A stretch of DNA of 64,000 nucleotides from JAVKFY01 sp040223615. Its GTDB lineage: Bacteria; Pseudomonadota; Alphaproteobacteria; GCA-2731375. The notes beneath the pieces were generated by a model. That model had not been told where the DNA came from, searched no databases, and was given only the letters and a program-made list of their open reading frames with translations. The stretch lies in NCBI GenBank assembly GCA_040223615.1, contig JAVKFY010000025.1:61357-125356 (forward strand). The letters run 5' to 3'. The translations under genes were made by a program, and so were the position numbers. Positions 42,727 through 52,539 of the stretch are shown here, piece after piece; the stretch's first letter is position 1; the number at the start of each line of letters is the position of its first letter.

Positions 42727-43613
42727 CGCAGCGCGGCCGGGTCGAGCGAGAAGACCAGCGGGTAGTATGTGCCCCAGGTGGCCCAGCGCTTGCTGCCGGC
42801 CTCCGAGGAGGTCCACATCAGGCCATCGGGGGCGAAGCCGATGTCTTCCAGGCCGGCCATGAGGCGGTAGGTGGCGAGAACCTCGCCGGTCTCGGGGTCG
42901 ACCTTCTGCACGGTGCCGCGCTGGCTGTCGGACTGGCTGAGCCAGAGCATCCCGTCGGCATCGAAAGCGGCGCCCTGGGTGCGGGGCGAGATTTCCAGGC
43001 TGCGGGCGACGTGCTGCTTGCTCAGGCCCGGCGGCTCGGTGGCAGCAGCGAAGGTGGCAAGCGTGATGACGTTCACCACGCCGTTGCCGGGCTTCTTGTA
43101 GGTGCCGACCCAGAGCTCGCCGTCGCGATAGGCGAGAAACGAGCCCTTCAGCGGGAAGCGCAGCGACAGCACCTTGACCACCGCGTTGTCGGTCTGCGCA
43201 GGGTCGAAGGCCTTGGCCAAACTGAGTTCGTAGAGCCGGCCGGTGTCGGAGACGAACAGCCGGTCGCCGCCGCCATAGGCCAGCCCGCCGGCATGGCCGC
43301 AATAGTGGCCCAGGTCGAAGTGGCCGGTGACCTTCAGGGTCGCGCGCTCGATGCGGTAGAGACGGCAGGCCGGGCTGCGGCCCTCCGAGTTGTAGGTACC
43401 CAGGATGACGTGGTCGCCGGCCACCGTGAGCCCCTGCGGCACGTCGCCGTCGTCGATCCCCGGCACCCACAGCTTGTGGCGGATGGCGTCGCCGTTGGCC
43501 GGCGCGTAGAGCGCGCGGTCGATGTAGGTCGGGCGCGTGCCGGCGACGTCGTCGTCGACGGCGAGCGCGGGCGATGCGGCAAACAACGCGAGCGCGGCAA
43601 GCGCCCACCTCAC
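42723..43613 (-). CDS. Secreted beta-propeller-like protein
   Basis: From the GTG at 43613 the protein starts with a clear signal peptide (MRWALAALALFAASPALA, reading GTG as Met). A run of repeated beta segments follows: GLTVAGDHVILGTY, GGLAYGGGDRLFVSDTGRLYEL, GSFLAYRDGELWVGTY, GAAFDADGMLWLSQSDSQRG and DIGFAPDGLMWTSSEAGSKRW. This pattern is like a six-bladed propeller, with no catalytic motif. Notably, the start codon and its GGGAGAGGG ribosome-binding site lie inside the palindromic repeat at 43604-43714. The upstream frame through the repeat is artificial. Function unknown, predicted periplasmic. Confidence 0.75.
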   Translation of the reverse strand: MRWALAALALFAASPALAVDDDVAGTRPTYIDRALYAPANGDAIRHKLWVPGIDDGDVPQGLTVAGDHVILGTYNSEGRSPACRLYRIERATLKVTGHFDLGHYCGHAGGLAYGGGDRLFVSDTGRLYELSLAKAFDPAQTDNAVVKVLSLRFPLKGSFLAYRDGELWVGTYKKPGNGVVNVITLATFAAATEPPGLSKQHVARSLEISPRTQGAAFDADGMLWLSQSDSQRGTVQKVDPETGEVLATYRLMAGLEDIGFAPDGLMWTSSEAGSKRWATWGTYYPLVFSLDPAALR

Positions 43614-43714
43614 CCCGACCCTCTCCCCCCATTGGGCGGAGAGGGGGCGAAGCGTCGATGCCGTGCGGACTCCCTCTCTGCCCCTGGGGGCGGAGAGGGT
43701 TGGGGTGAGGTGGG
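43604..43714. repeat. Paired-palindrome intergenic repeat, copy 2
   Basis: CCCACCTCACCCC at the left mirrors GGGGTGAGGTGGG at the right. Inside are two inverted blocks of CCCTCTCC and GGAGAGGG around short loops. It is the same type of unit as at 35399-35510. Its left end overlaps the first codons of the secreted propeller gene and supplies its ribosome-binding site. Confidence 0.75.
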
Positions 43715-43737
43715 GGAACATCGTCGAGGACACGTGG

Positions 43738-46593
43738 CTACGCCAGCGCCCGGTCCAGCAGCCGGATGACATGCTCGGCCTCGCGGCCGGCGCCATCGCG
43801 GATCTGCTGGCGGCAGGAGGTGCCATCTGCGACGATCAGGGTGTCGGCGTCGGCGGCGCGCACCGCCGGCAGCAGGCTGAGCTCGCCCATCGCCATCGAC
43901 GCGTCATAGGTCTTGGCGTCGTAGCCGAAGGCGCCGGCCATGCCGCAGCAGCTCGACGTCACCGTGCGCACCTCCAGCTCCGGGATCAGGCGCAGCACGC
44001 CCTCAACCGCGCCCATCGTGGCGAAGGCCTTCTGGTGGCAGTGGCCGTGCAGCAGCGCGCGCCGCTGCGGCAGCGACCTCAACGGCAGGTTCAGCCGCCC
44101 GGCCCTGGCCTCCCGGCTGAGGAACTCCTCCACCAGCATGGCCTGGCCGGCGGGGCGGTCGTCGCCGAGGCCGAGCACGGTCCATTCGTCGCGCAAGGAG
44201 AACAGGCAGGACGGCTCCAGCCCCAGGATCGGCCAGCCGGCGTCCAGGGCGGGCTGCAACGCGGCCAGCGCGCGGCGCGCCTCCTCCCGGGCCTGGTCGA
44301 CCAGACCGGCGGCGAGGAAGGTGCGGCCGCAGCACAGCGGTCGGCCGCCGTCCTCGATCACGTGCACGCGGTAGCCGGCACTGGCCAGAACGCGTTCCGC
44401 CGCGCGGGCGTTCTCCGGCTCGAACCAGGTGGTGAAGGTGTCGGCCAGCAGCACCACGTCGCCGGCCTCGCCGTCGGACTGAAAGGCCGGACGGAACCGG
44501 CCGAAGTGCCATTTCGGCAGCGGCCGGCGGGCCGAGAAGCCAAGCCAGCTTTCGGAGAGCTTCGCCAGGCCCGGCAGCTTGTCGCGCAGGTTCATCAGCG
44601 GTGCCAGCCGGCTGGCCCAGGGCGCGTAGCGCGGCAGGTAGGCGACCAGCTTGTCCTTCAGCGGAATGCCGTGGCGGCGGCGGTAGTGGTACATCACCTC
44701 GGTCTTCATCCGGGCCATGTCGACGCCGGTCGGGCATTCGCGCTTGCAGCCCTTGCAGCCGACGCACAGCGACATGGTCTCGGCCATCGCCGGGTCGGTG
44801 AAAGCGTCCGGGCCGAGCTGGCCGGAGATCGCCAGCCGCAGCGTGTTGGCGCGACCGCGTGTCAGGTGCTGTTCGTCGCCGGTGACGCGGAACGACGGGC
44901 ACATCACGTTGGCGTCCGACTTCCGGCAGGCGCCGTTGTTGTTGCACATCTCCACGGCGCCGGCGAACCCGGCCCAGTCGGACCAGTCCAGCGCCGTCGA
45001 CGGCACGTCGGTCCTGTAACCGGGCTTGAAGCGAAACAGCGAGCGGTCGTCCATCTTCGGCGGGTCGACGATCTTGCCGGGGTTGAAGCGGCCGTCGGGG
45101 TCGAAGCGCTGCTTGATCTCGCCAAAAGCGCCGACCAGTTCGGGGCCGAACATCGGCAGGTGGAATTCCGAGCGCACCAGCCCGTCGCCATGTTCGCCGG
45201 AGTGCGAGCCCTTGTACTCGCGCACCATGGCGAAGGCTTCCTCGGCGATGGCGCGCATCTGCTTGGCGCCGTGCTCCTGCTTCAGGTTCAGGATCGGGCG
45301 CACGTGCAGGGTGCCGACCGAGGCGTGCGCGTACCAGGTGCCTTCGGTGCCGTGCTTGTGGAACACCTGGGTCAGGCGGTCGGTGTACTCGGCCAGGTCC
45401 TTCAGCTCGACCGCGCAGTCCTCGATGAAGGAGACCGGCTTGCCGTCGCCCTTCATCGACATGACGATGTTCAGCCCGGCCTTGCGTACCTCCCAGATCT
45501 CGGCCTGGAAGGCCGGGTCGGTGGCCTCGACCACCGCGCCCGGAAAGCCGAGCTCGCCCATCATCTCAACGAGTTGGCGAAGCTTGGCGAGCTGCTCGTC
45601 GGCATCCTCGCCGGCGAACTCGACCAGCAGCACCGCGTCCGGCTTGCCCTGGATGAACTTGTCCATCGAGCGGGCGAAGATCGGGATCTCGCGCGCCAGC
45701 TCGATCAGGGTGCGGTCGACCAGTTCGACCGCCGTCGGGCCCAGCGTGACGATGTGCTGGGTCGCGTCCATCGCGTCGTAGAAGCGCGGGAAATGGCAGA
45801 CGCCCAGCGTGCGATGCGCGGGTATCTCCTGCAGGTCCAGGGTCAGGCGCTGGAACGCCGCCAGCGTGCCCTCCGAACCGACCAGCAGCTTGGCCAGATT
45901 GCCGCCCTCGGGCGGGACCATGTCGATATTGTAGCCGCCGACCCGGCGCAGTAGTTTGGGAAACCGCTCGTCGATGGCCTGGGCGTGGCGGCTGGCGATG
46001 GCGCGCAGGTCCTGGGTCAGCACCCGGCCGGGCTCGTCCAGTTCGGCCAGGTTGCCGGAAACCTCGGCGAAGCGGTGCTCGCTGCCATTGGCCAGCAGGG
46101 CATCGATGCCGGCGACGTTGTGCACCATGTTGCCGTAGCGGATCGAGCGCGAGCCGCAGGAGTTGTTGCCGGCCATGCCGCCCAGCGTCGCCTGAGCCGA
46201 CGTCGACACGTCGACCGGGAAGAACAGCTTGTGGCTGCGCAGGTAGCCGTTCAGCCGGTCCAGCACCAGGCCGGGCTCGACGGTGATCCGGCGCCGGTCC
46301 GGATCGAACTCGATGATGCGGTTGAGGTGCTTGGAGCAGTCTACGACCAGCGCACGCCCGACGGTCTGGCCGCATTGCGAGGTGCCGCCGCCGCGCATCA
46401 ACACCGGCACGCCGGCCTCGCCGGCAATCGCCACGATCGCGGCGAGATCCGCCTGCGTCTTCGGCACCGCCACGCCCAGCGGTTCGATCTGGTAGATCGA
46501 GGCATCGGTGCTGTAGCGGCCGCGGCTGAAACGGTCGAACAGCACGTCGGCCTCGGTTTCGCGGCGAAGGCGGGCTTCGATATCGGCGCTCAT
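43738..46593 (-). CDS. FAD-linked oxidase / Fe-S (CCG-domain) fusion dehydrogenase
   Basis: At 951 residues this is a GlcD-GlcF-like fusion of the YdiJ type. The N-terminal FAD-binding domain includes GGGTSQCGQTVGRALVVDC and TLGGMAGNNSCGSRSIRYG, then the FAD_oxidase_C domain. A 4Fe-4S ferredoxin part has SLCVGCKGCKRECPTGVDM. Two cysteine-rich CCG domains are seen as CCGRTFLAAG and CCGMAGAFGYDAKTYDASM. Such proteins oxidise 2-hydroxyacids (D-lactate, D-2-hydroxyglutarate, glycolate) and pass electrons to the respiratory chain. The substrate cannot be fixed from sequence. I start at MSADIEARLRRE rather than a further-upstream GTG/ATG. Confidence 0.9.
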   Translation of the reverse strand: MSADIEARLRRETEADVLFDRFSRGRYSTDASIYQIEPLGVAVPKTQADLAAIVAIAGEAGVPVLMRGGGTSQCGQTVGRALVVDCSKHLNRIIEFDPDRRRITVEPGLVLDRLNGYLRSHKLFFPVDVSTSAQATLGGMAGNNSCGSRSIRYGNMVHNVAGIDALLANGSEHRFAEVSGNLAELDEPGRVLTQDLRAIASRHAQAIDERFPKLLRRVGGYNIDMVPPEGGNLAKLLVGSEGTLAAFQRLTLDLQEIPAHRTLGVCHFPRFYDAMDATQHIVTLGPTAVELVDRTLIELAREIPIFARSMDKFIQGKPDAVLLVEFAGEDADEQLAKLRQLVEMMGELGFPGAVVEATDPAFQAEIWEVRKAGLNIVMSMKGDGKPVSFIEDCAVELKDLAEYTDRLTQVFHKHGTEGTWYAHASVGTLHVRPILNLKQEHGAKQMRAIAEEAFAMVREYKGSHSGEHGDGLVRSEFHLPMFGPELVGAFGEIKQRFDPDGRFNPGKIVDPPKMDDRSLFRFKPGYRTDVPSTALDWSDWAGFAGAVEMCNNNGACRKSDANVMCPSFRVTGDEQHLTRGRANTLRLAISGQLGPDAFTDPAMAETMSLCVGCKGCKRECPTGVDMARMKTEVMYHYRRRHGIPLKDKLVAYLPRYAPWASRLAPLMNLRDKLPGLAKLSESWLGFSARRPLPKWHFGRFRPAFQSDGEAGDVVLLADTFTTWFEPENARAAERVLASAGYRVHVIEDGGRPLCCGRTFLAAGLVDQAREEARRALAALQPALDAGWPILGLEPSCLFSLRDEWTVLGLGDDRPAGQAMLVEEFLSREARAGRLNLPLRSLPQRRALLHGHCHQKAFATMGAVEGVLRLIPELEVRTVTSSCCGMAGAFGYDAKTYDASMAMGELSLLPAVRAADADTLIVADGTSCRQQIRDGAGREAEHVIRLLDRALA

Positions 46594-46848
46594 GGCGATC
46601 GCGGGGCACTCGGGATGGGGTTTCGGGTAACGGCCGTACCGTAACAGCGCAACCATAGCGCGGAAACCAGCCACGGCCGGCGTGCGAAACGAGTGACTTG
46701 TGCTACCGGTCCATTTCGGCGACCCTGCCAAGGGTCACTAAGCTATTGGAGTGGCTTTGCGAAAAAGCCTTTCCGGCGAGCGGTCGGCACGGCCCGCGGC
46801 GCGGCCTGCCCAGGCCAGGTCAGTGTCGGTTGCACCGAGGACCAAACG

Positions 46849-49299
46849 ATGCGCCTGACCATATCGCAACGCATCTCGCTTGCGTTCGGGTTGCTGCTGT
46901 TCCTGTTCTTCATCACCAGCGCGGTCACCTATCTGCTGACCTCGCGCATCGAACAGGACGTCAGCGACGTCGCCGCCGTCGAAGACCCGCGCGAGGCGGC
47001 GGCAATCGCCGTGAATGCCGGGCTGGCGGAACTGTCGCGCGACGTCGCCGTGTTCAACACCGGTCGCGGCGACAACCAGCAGCTGCTGGTCGCCGATCGC
47101 GCCGAGCTGGACGACGCGCTGGCGGCGCTGGACGAGCTGATCCCGCCGGACAGCGCGGACGCCAACAACGTCGCCCTGCTGCGCGCCAAGGTTACCCAGG
47201 CGCAGGCCAGCGCCGGCCGCGTGGTCGGCGCCGCCATCGACCTGCAGGGCGAGGCGGCGGCGCTGCGCCAGCTCGGCAGCCGGTTGCTGGGCAGTCTGCG
47301 CAGCTGGCTCGCGGGCAACGCCGACAATGCCGACCTGCGCGGCGCCGTGCTCGACATGATGGCGGCGGGCGAGGCCGGACTCGGCGCGGCGCTGACCTAC
47401 CTGACGGTGCCGGAACCGGCGATCGCGGCGGCGCTGGAGACCGCCATCGGCGACTTCCAGACCGCCTCCGGACGGTTCCGCGCCGCGACCAGCGATCCCG
47501 CGGCGCTGGCCTGGCTCGATGCCACGCTGGCCGCCGGCGAGTCGCTGCGCCGGCAGGGCACCGGGCTGGTCGAGGGCGCGCGCCGTCTGCAGGGCCAGCT
47601 CGACGATTTCAACGCCGCCGTGGCCGAAGCCCGCGCCGTGGTCGGCGACCGGCTGGTGCCGTCGATCCGCGCCGGCCGCCGCGCCGCGCTGTCCGATCTG
47701 GCGACGTCGACCGAGACCTCGCTTATCTACCTGCTGGTGATGACCGGCTTCGGCGTGTTCGTCGGCGCCGGCGCCTCGGTGCTGCTGTCGAACGGCATCC
47801 TGCGCCCGGTGCAGGAGCTGACCGAAGGCGCCGAGGCGTTCGGCGCGGGCCAGCTCAGCCACCGCATCGACATCGGCTCGGAGGACGAGTTCGGGCGGCT
47901 TGCGCGGGCGTTCAACCGGATGGCGGAAAGCCGGCAGCGCGCCGAGGAGGCGCTGCGCCAGCTCGCCCACCACGACCCGCTGACCAAGCTGCCGAACCGG
48001 ACGCTGTTCCAGATCCGCCTGGTGGAGGCGCTGGAGAACGCGCGCCGCACCGACCGCATGGTCGCGGTGCATTTCCTCGACCTGGATCACTTCAAGGACG
48101 TCAACGACACGCTGGGCCATCCGGCCGGCGACCTGCTGCTGCAGCACGTCTCCGGGCGGCTGTCTGAATGCGTGCGGCGCTCCGACACCGTGGCCCGGCT
48201 CGGCGGCGACGAATTCGCCATCATCCAGACCAATCTCGACCACCAGCGCGGCATCGCGGTGCTGGCGCAGCGGATCATCGACTCGCTGTCGAAGCCGTTC
48301 GATCTGGACGGCGAGATCGTCTACACCGGCACCTCGGTCGGCATCACCGTCTATCCGCAGGACGACGCCGAGGCGGAGATGTTGATCAAGGACGCCGACA
48401 TGGCGCTGTACCGCGCCAAGCAGGAAGGCCGCGGCAAGTACCAGCTCTACAACCCCGGCATGAACGACGAGGTGCAGGCGCGCAAGACGCTGGAGCAGGA
48501 ACTGCGCAAGGCGATCGAGCGCGAGGAGTTCTTCCTTACCTACCAGCCGCAGATCGAGCTCGCCGACGGCCACGTGGTCGGCGCCGAGGCGCTGATCCGC
48601 TGGCAGCATCCCGAGCAGGGCCTGATCTCGCCCGGCGATTTCATTCCGGTCGCCGAGCAGGCCGGGTTGATCACCAAGCTCACCGAGTTCGTGCTGCGCG
48701 AGTCCTGCAAGCAGGCCAAGGGGTGGCAGAATGCCGGGCTCGGCGACCTGCGGGTATCGGTCAACCTGTCGCCGGTCGACTTCAAGCGGCCGGACCTGAT
48801 CGCGCTGATGAACCGTATCCTCACCGAGTCGGGCCTGCAGGCGAAGTACCTGCACCTGGAGATCACCGAGGGCATGGTGATGAGCGGGATCGACTCGGCG
48901 ATCGAGACGCTGTCGGCGCTGAGCGCGCTCGGCATCGAACTGTCGATCGACGACTTCGGCACCGGCTACTCGTCGATGAACTACCTGAAGCAGTTCCCGG
49001 TCGGCGGGCTGAAGATCGATCAGAGCTTCGTGCGCGACATCCTGGTCAACCGGCAGGACGCGTCAATCACCAAGGCGATCATCAAGGTCGGGCACAGCCT
49101 GAACCTGAAGGTGATCGCGGAGGGCGTCGAGACCCGCGAGCAGATGGACTTCCTGCGCCTGCGCGCCTGTGACGAGGTGCAGGGCTACTGGATCAGCCGG
49201 CCGCTGGCGCCGGAACAGTTCGCCGAGTTCGTCGCCAAGCACGAGCCGCACAGCTTCCTGCACGGAACCACCACGGAAACCGACGACGCGGCGGAGTAG
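46849..49299 (+). CDS. Membrane GGDEF-EAL protein with HAMP domain
   Basis: This 816-residue bis-(3'-5')-cyclic-di-GMP enzyme has one helix near 12-31 and another near 284-310 enclosing a periplasmic sensor domain of about 250 residues. It then has HAMP, a GGDEF domain with intact GGDEF at 452-456, and an EAL domain starting with EAL at 580-582 (AEALIRW). The phosphodiesterase residues DDFGTGYSSMNYL and KIDQSFVRDI are present. Either cyclase or phosphodiesterase activity is possible. A hairpin GGCTTT-GCGAA-AAAGCC at 46753-46769 lies in the leader. The start ATG was chosen because an upstream extension lacks motifs. Confidence 0.93.
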   Translation: MRLTISQRISLAFGLLLFLFFITSAVTYLLTSRIEQDVSDVAAVEDPREAAAIAVNAGLAELSRDVAVFNTGRGDNQQLLVADRAELDDALAALDELIPPDSADANNVALLRAKVTQAQASAGRVVGAAIDLQGEAAALRQLGSRLLGSLRSWLAGNADNADLRGAVLDMMAAGEAGLGAALTYLTVPEPAIAAALETAIGDFQTASGRFRAATSDPAALAWLDATLAAGESLRRQGTGLVEGARRLQGQLDDFNAAVAEARAVVGDRLVPSIRAGRRAALSDLATSTETSLIYLLVMTGFGVFVGAGASVLLSNGILRPVQELTEGAEAFGAGQLSHRIDIGSEDEFGRLARAFNRMAESRQRAEEALRQLAHHDPLTKLPNRTLFQIRLVEALENARRTDRMVAVHFLDLDHFKDVNDTLGHPAGDLLLQHVSGRLSECVRRSDTVARLGGDEFAIIQTNLDHQRGIAVLAQRIIDSLSKPFDLDGEIVYTGTSVGITVYPQDDAEAEMLIKDADMALYRAKQEGRGKYQLYNPGMNDEVQARKTLEQELRKAIEREEFFLTYQPQIELADGHVVGAEALIRWQHPEQGLISPGDFIPVAEQAGLITKLTEFVLRESCKQAKGWQNAGLGDLRVSVNLSPVDFKRPDLIALMNRILTESGLQAKYLHLEITEGMVMSGIDSAIETLSALSALGIELSIDDFGTGYSSMNYLKQFPVGGLKIDQSFVRDILVNRQDASITKAIIKVGHSLNLKVIAEGVETREQMDFLRLRACDEVQGYWISRPLAPEQFAEFVAKHEPHSFLHGTTTETDDAAE

Positions 49300-49358
49300 C
49301 GTCGCCGGGTCGTCGAGACGCGATTGCCGGCGCGTTGACCGCCGCGTGCGACCCGGCC

Positions 49359-50267
49359 CTACTCCGGCAGCGTCACGAAGCGGTAGAACTGGATCACATC
49401 GGGCGTCGGCGTGCCGAAATTTCGTTCGTAGGATTCCAGAATCGCGCCGGTGCGGTAGAGGTAGCTCAGCGCCAGGTCGATCACCAGGCGCAGGTCCTCG
49501 TCGTCGCGCGGCAGCGCCAGGGCGTAGGGCTCGTCCGTGAAGGTGCCTTGCGAGACCGCGAAACGCTCCGCCTGCGCCGTGTCCTGGAGCACGCCAAGCA
49601 GGATCGCCCGGTCGGCGACGTAGGCCGCCACCCGGCCTTCGGCGACGGCCGCCACCCCGTCGGCATGGTCGCCAAAGGCGACCAGTTCCACACCCTCGAT
49701 GCCGGCGAGCGGGCCGGTGCGCAGCCAGGTGTAGGCGGTCGTGTTGGCGCGGAAGCCGAGCGCCTTGCCGGCCATCGCCGCCTTCAGCGTGTCCGGGTCA
49801 TGGTCCGCCGGCACGCCGGTCACCAGGATGTCGCGCAGCGCCTCGGGCCCGCGGCCGGCGACGACGGCGCCGACGCCGGTCATGAAGGTCGGAATGCTGA
49901 AAGACACGATCTCGCGGCGGCGCAACGTCGCCGTGGTCGCGCCACAAAGCACGTCGATCTCGCCATTCTGCAACGCCTTGAAGCGCTCGCCGGTCTGGAC
50001 CTCGACGATCTCGGCGGCAATGTCGGTCAGGTTCGACGTCTGCACGATGGCTTCGGCGACCATGCCGCACAACTCCACCGAAAAGCCGTAGAGCTGCCCG
50101 TCCTTCAGGTAGGCGAAGGGCGGCGCATCGGTGCGCACACCTAGCCGGATGGTCTTGTCCGAGACGATCCGGTCGAGCGCCGTGCCGGCATTCGCGGTCG
50201 GGACGGCGACGAGCGCCATGATTGCCGCGACGGCGGCGTATCTGAGGTCGAAAGCATAGGGCCGCAT
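49359..50267 (-). CDS. Amino-acid ABC transporter substrate-binding protein (family 3)
   Basis: This 302-residue periplasmic binding protein has a signal peptide (YAAVAAIMALVAVPTANA, ending near residue 27). The SBP_bac_3 segments IRLGVRTDAPPFAYLKDGQLYGFSVELC and EIDVLCGATTATLRRREIVSFSIPTF match the two lobes. The ligand is probably an amino acid or related small acid. No permease or ATPase gene is adjacent. Start at MRPYAFD; an upstream GTG/ATG would add a charged stretch before the signal. Confidence 0.88.
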   Translation of the reverse strand: MRPYAFDLRYAAVAAIMALVAVPTANAGTALDRIVSDKTIRLGVRTDAPPFAYLKDGQLYGFSVELCGMVAEAIVQTSNLTDIAAEIVEVQTGERFKALQNGEIDVLCGATTATLRRREIVSFSIPTFMTGVGAVVAGRGPEALRDILVTGVPADHDPDTLKAAMAGKALGFRANTTAYTWLRTGPLAGIEGVELVAFGDHADGVAAVAEGRVAAYVADRAILLGVLQDTAQAERFAVSQGTFTDEPYALALPRDDEDLRLVIDLALSYLYRTGAILESYERNFGTPTPDVIQFYRFVTLPE

Positions 50268-50364
50268 GTTCGTTCCCCGGCTGAAGCGGTACGCGCGACG
50301 CGGAGGAAGCGTAGTTGCCTGGTCGCCGAAGCTCAATCGCAGTGGGCTGTTGCGGCCTGGCGGC

Positions 50365-50700
50365 TCAGTACAGCTTGCCGCCGTTGGGGATGGTGCGTTC
50401 GGGCTGGATCAGGACGACCTCGCCGTCGGCGTCAGGGAAGCCAAGCACCAGCACCTCCGACATGAACTTGCCGATCTGGCGCGGAGCGAAGTTCACCACC
50501 GCCGCGACCTGGCGGCCGGGCAGGTCCTCCACGCTGTAGTGCCGGGTGATCTGGGCGGACGACTTCTTCTCGCCGATCGCCGGGCCGAGGTCGACCCACA
50601 GCTTGATCGCCGGCTTGCGCGCCTCCGGAAACGGTTCGGCGCGGGTGATGGTGCCAACGCGGATGTCCACCTTGGCGAAGTCGTCGTAGGACAGGGTCAT
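50365..50700 (-). CDS. csaA: tRNA-binding protein, CsaA-like
   Basis: This 111-residue OB-fold protein has FAKVDIRVGTITRAEPFPEARKPA and VAAVVNFAPRQIGKFMSEVLVLGF, the marks of CsaA. CsaA binds tRNA and in Bacillus has chaperone-like activity on secretory proteins; here the role is taken from the family. The ATG overlaps the stop of the COQ9-family gene by four bases (50697-50700), so coupling is likely. Confidence 0.92.
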   Translation of the reverse strand: MTLSYDDFAKVDIRVGTITRAEPFPEARKPAIKLWVDLGPAIGEKKSSAQITRHYSVEDLPGRQVAAVVNFAPRQIGKFMSEVLVLGFPDADGEVVLIQPERTIPNGGKLY

Positions 50701-51326
50701 GCGTTCGAGGTCTCGCCAGCTTCGGTCTTGCGGCGCGGTCGGAAGCGGCCGGCCAGCGAGCCGGCACGGGCCAGCGCCTTGTCCAGCGCCGCCATGGTCT
50801 TGGCTTGGTCCTCGCCGTCGTCGTCGAGCCAGACCCGCATCACGGAGAGGTAGACCAGGCCCAGCCCCTTGACCTGCAACGGCTGCAGCGGCCCCCAGGG
50901 TTCGACCTTGGCGGCCGCCAGCATCCATTGCAGCGAGTTGCGCAGCGGGCCGGCGGCCAGCGCCAGCGCGGCGGGCGGCGTGCGCAGGGTCTCGCGCGCC
51001 AGGGCGCGGATCGCATCCTTGTGCGGCCGCAACGCGTCGAGCCGGCGCATGATCACGTCGAACAGGCGGTCCTTGATCGGCTCCTCGCCGATGTCTGGAT
51101 CGGTGCCGTCGAGCATCTGCTGATCGATACGGGCGCAGAAGGCGCACAGGATCTGCGACTTGTGGCGGAAATGCTTGTGCAGTTCGGCCGGCTCGATGCC
51201 GGCCTCGGCGGCGATGTCGGCCAGCGAGGGCGCGCACCAGCCACGGCTCGCCGCCAGCCGCAGGGCGGCGTCGACGATGGCATCCTTCGGGTCGGGTACC
51301 GACTTGCGTGTCGCGCGCTTGGCCAT
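50697..51326 (-). CDS. COQ9 family protein (TetR-like, ubiquinone biosynthesis)
   Basis: The 209 residues start MAKRATRKSVPDPKDAIVDAAL with a TetR-type helix-turn-helix-like N-terminal part (SLADIAAEAGIEPAELHKHF). They then show the COQ9 lipid-binding domain pattern ALRPHKDAIRALARETL and SLQWMLAAAKVE. COQ9 is a lipid-binding helper of ubiquinone synthesis (with COQ7) in alphaproteobacteria and mitochondria, not a DNA-binding regulator. Upstream reading continues for 18 codons, but the family start fits 51326. It overlaps csaA by four bases. Confidence 0.88.
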   Translation of the reverse strand: MAKRATRKSVPDPKDAIVDAALRLAASRGWCAPSLADIAAEAGIEPAELHKHFRHKSQILCAFCARIDQQMLDGTDPDIGEEPIKDRLFDVIMRRLDALRPHKDAIRALARETLRTPPAALALAAGPLRNSLQWMLAAAKVEPWGPLQPLQVKGLGLVYLSVMRVWLDDDGEDQAKTMAALDKALARAGSLAGRFRPRRKTEAGETSNA

Positions 51327-51426
51327 GGCTAGAGAATAGGTAGCGCTCCGCCCGGCCGCAACCGGACTTCCGGGCCGCATCGGCCCCGCCTATGCTGTCG
51401 GCAAGAGGATTGGGAGAGAAACACAC

Positions 51427-52497
51427 ATGCCGACTTTCAGTGCCGCCGCCTTGACCGACCTGGTGCAACGTATCTGCGTCGCCGGCGGCTCCAGCCCGGA
51501 AGAAGCGACCCAGGTCGCCGAACAACTGGTCACCGCCAACCTGTACGGCCACGACAGCCACGGCATCGGCATGGTCCCGGCCTACGTGAACTCGCTGATC
51601 GACGGCAAGCTGACGCCGAACCAGGAGATCGAGGTGGTGAGCGACCGCGGCGCCTACCTGCTGGTCGACGGGCACTGGGCCTACGGCCAGATCTGCGCGC
51701 CGAAGGCCATGGAACTCGGCATCGCCAAGGCCAAGGAGATGGGCATCGCCGTGGTGGCGCTGCGCAACGCACACCACATCGGCCGGGTCGGCGCCTGGGG
51801 CGAGATGTGCGCGGCGGCCGGGTTCGTCTCGATCCACTACGTTAACGTCACCTCCGGCCACATCGTGGCGCCGTGGGGCGGCTCCGACGCACGGCTGTCG
51901 ACCAACCCGTATGTCACTGCCTTCCCGGGCACCGCGAACAACCCGCCGATCATCCTCGACATGGCGACCTCAAAGGTGGCGATGGGCAAGGTGCGCGTGG
52001 CCTACAACAAGGGCGTAGAGGTCGACGCCAACACGCTGATCGACGCCGAAGGCCGCGAGACCCGCGATCCTCGCGTCATGTTCAACGAGGACGGGCCGAA
52101 GGGCGCGCTGATGGCCGCCGGGTTGCACAAGGGCTACGGCCTGGCGTTGGCCTGCGAGATGCTGGCCGGCGCCTTCGCCACCGGCGGCACCAACCTGCCG
52201 GACCGCAGCCCGCGGCCGACGATCACCAACAACATGCTGACCATCATCCTGGATCCGGAGATGTTCGGGCCGCGGGCCGACTTCGAGCGTGAGATCGACG
52301 ACTTCACCGCCTGGGTGAAGGCCTCGCCGCCGGCGCCTGGCGTGGAGCGGGTGATGGTGCCTGGCGAGCCGGAGCAGAAATCGAAGGCCGACCGGCTGGC
52401 CAACGGCATCCCGGTCGACGACCAGACCTGGCAGGAGATGCTGGAGGCGTCAGCCAAGGTCGGGCTGAACCGGTCCGACGTGGAACAGATGGCGTAG
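51427..52497 (+). CDS. Ldh-family (malate/ureidoglycolate type) dehydrogenase
   Basis: This 356-residue NAD(P)-dependent dehydrogenase is of the YlbC/ComC fold. It has the catalytic histidine in NLYGHDSHGIGMVP and the cofactor-binding GKLTPNQEIEVVSD, HHIGRVGAWGEMCA, PYVTAFPG, TSKVAMGKV and HKGYGLALACEML. These enzymes reduce or oxidise 2-oxoacids or ureidoglycolate; the exact substrate is not seen. GGAGAGAAA precedes the ATG. Divergent from the COQ9 gene. Confidence 0.93.
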   Translation: MPTFSAAALTDLVQRICVAGGSSPEEATQVAEQLVTANLYGHDSHGIGMVPAYVNSLIDGKLTPNQEIEVVSDRGAYLLVDGHWAYGQICAPKAMELGIAKAKEMGIAVVALRNAHHIGRVGAWGEMCAAAGFVSIHYVNVTSGHIVAPWGGSDARLSTNPYVTAFPGTANNPPIILDMATSKVAMGKVRVAYNKGVEVDANTLIDAEGRETRDPRVMFNEDGPKGALMAAGLHKGYGLALACEMLAGAFATGGTNLPDRSPRPTITNNMLTIILDPEMFGPRADFEREIDDFTAWVKASPPAPGVERVMVPGEPEQKSKADRLANGIPVDDQTWQEMLEASAKVGLNRSDVEQMA

Positions 52498-52539
52498 CGG
52501 CGCCCGCGCGACAACAACACCAACAAAGGGAAAGTGCGC

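Noticed and set aside
46738..48855. Long minus-strand frame opposite the GGDEF-EAL gene
   Set aside because: It has no motif, and the plus strand has intact GGDEF and EAL motifs.
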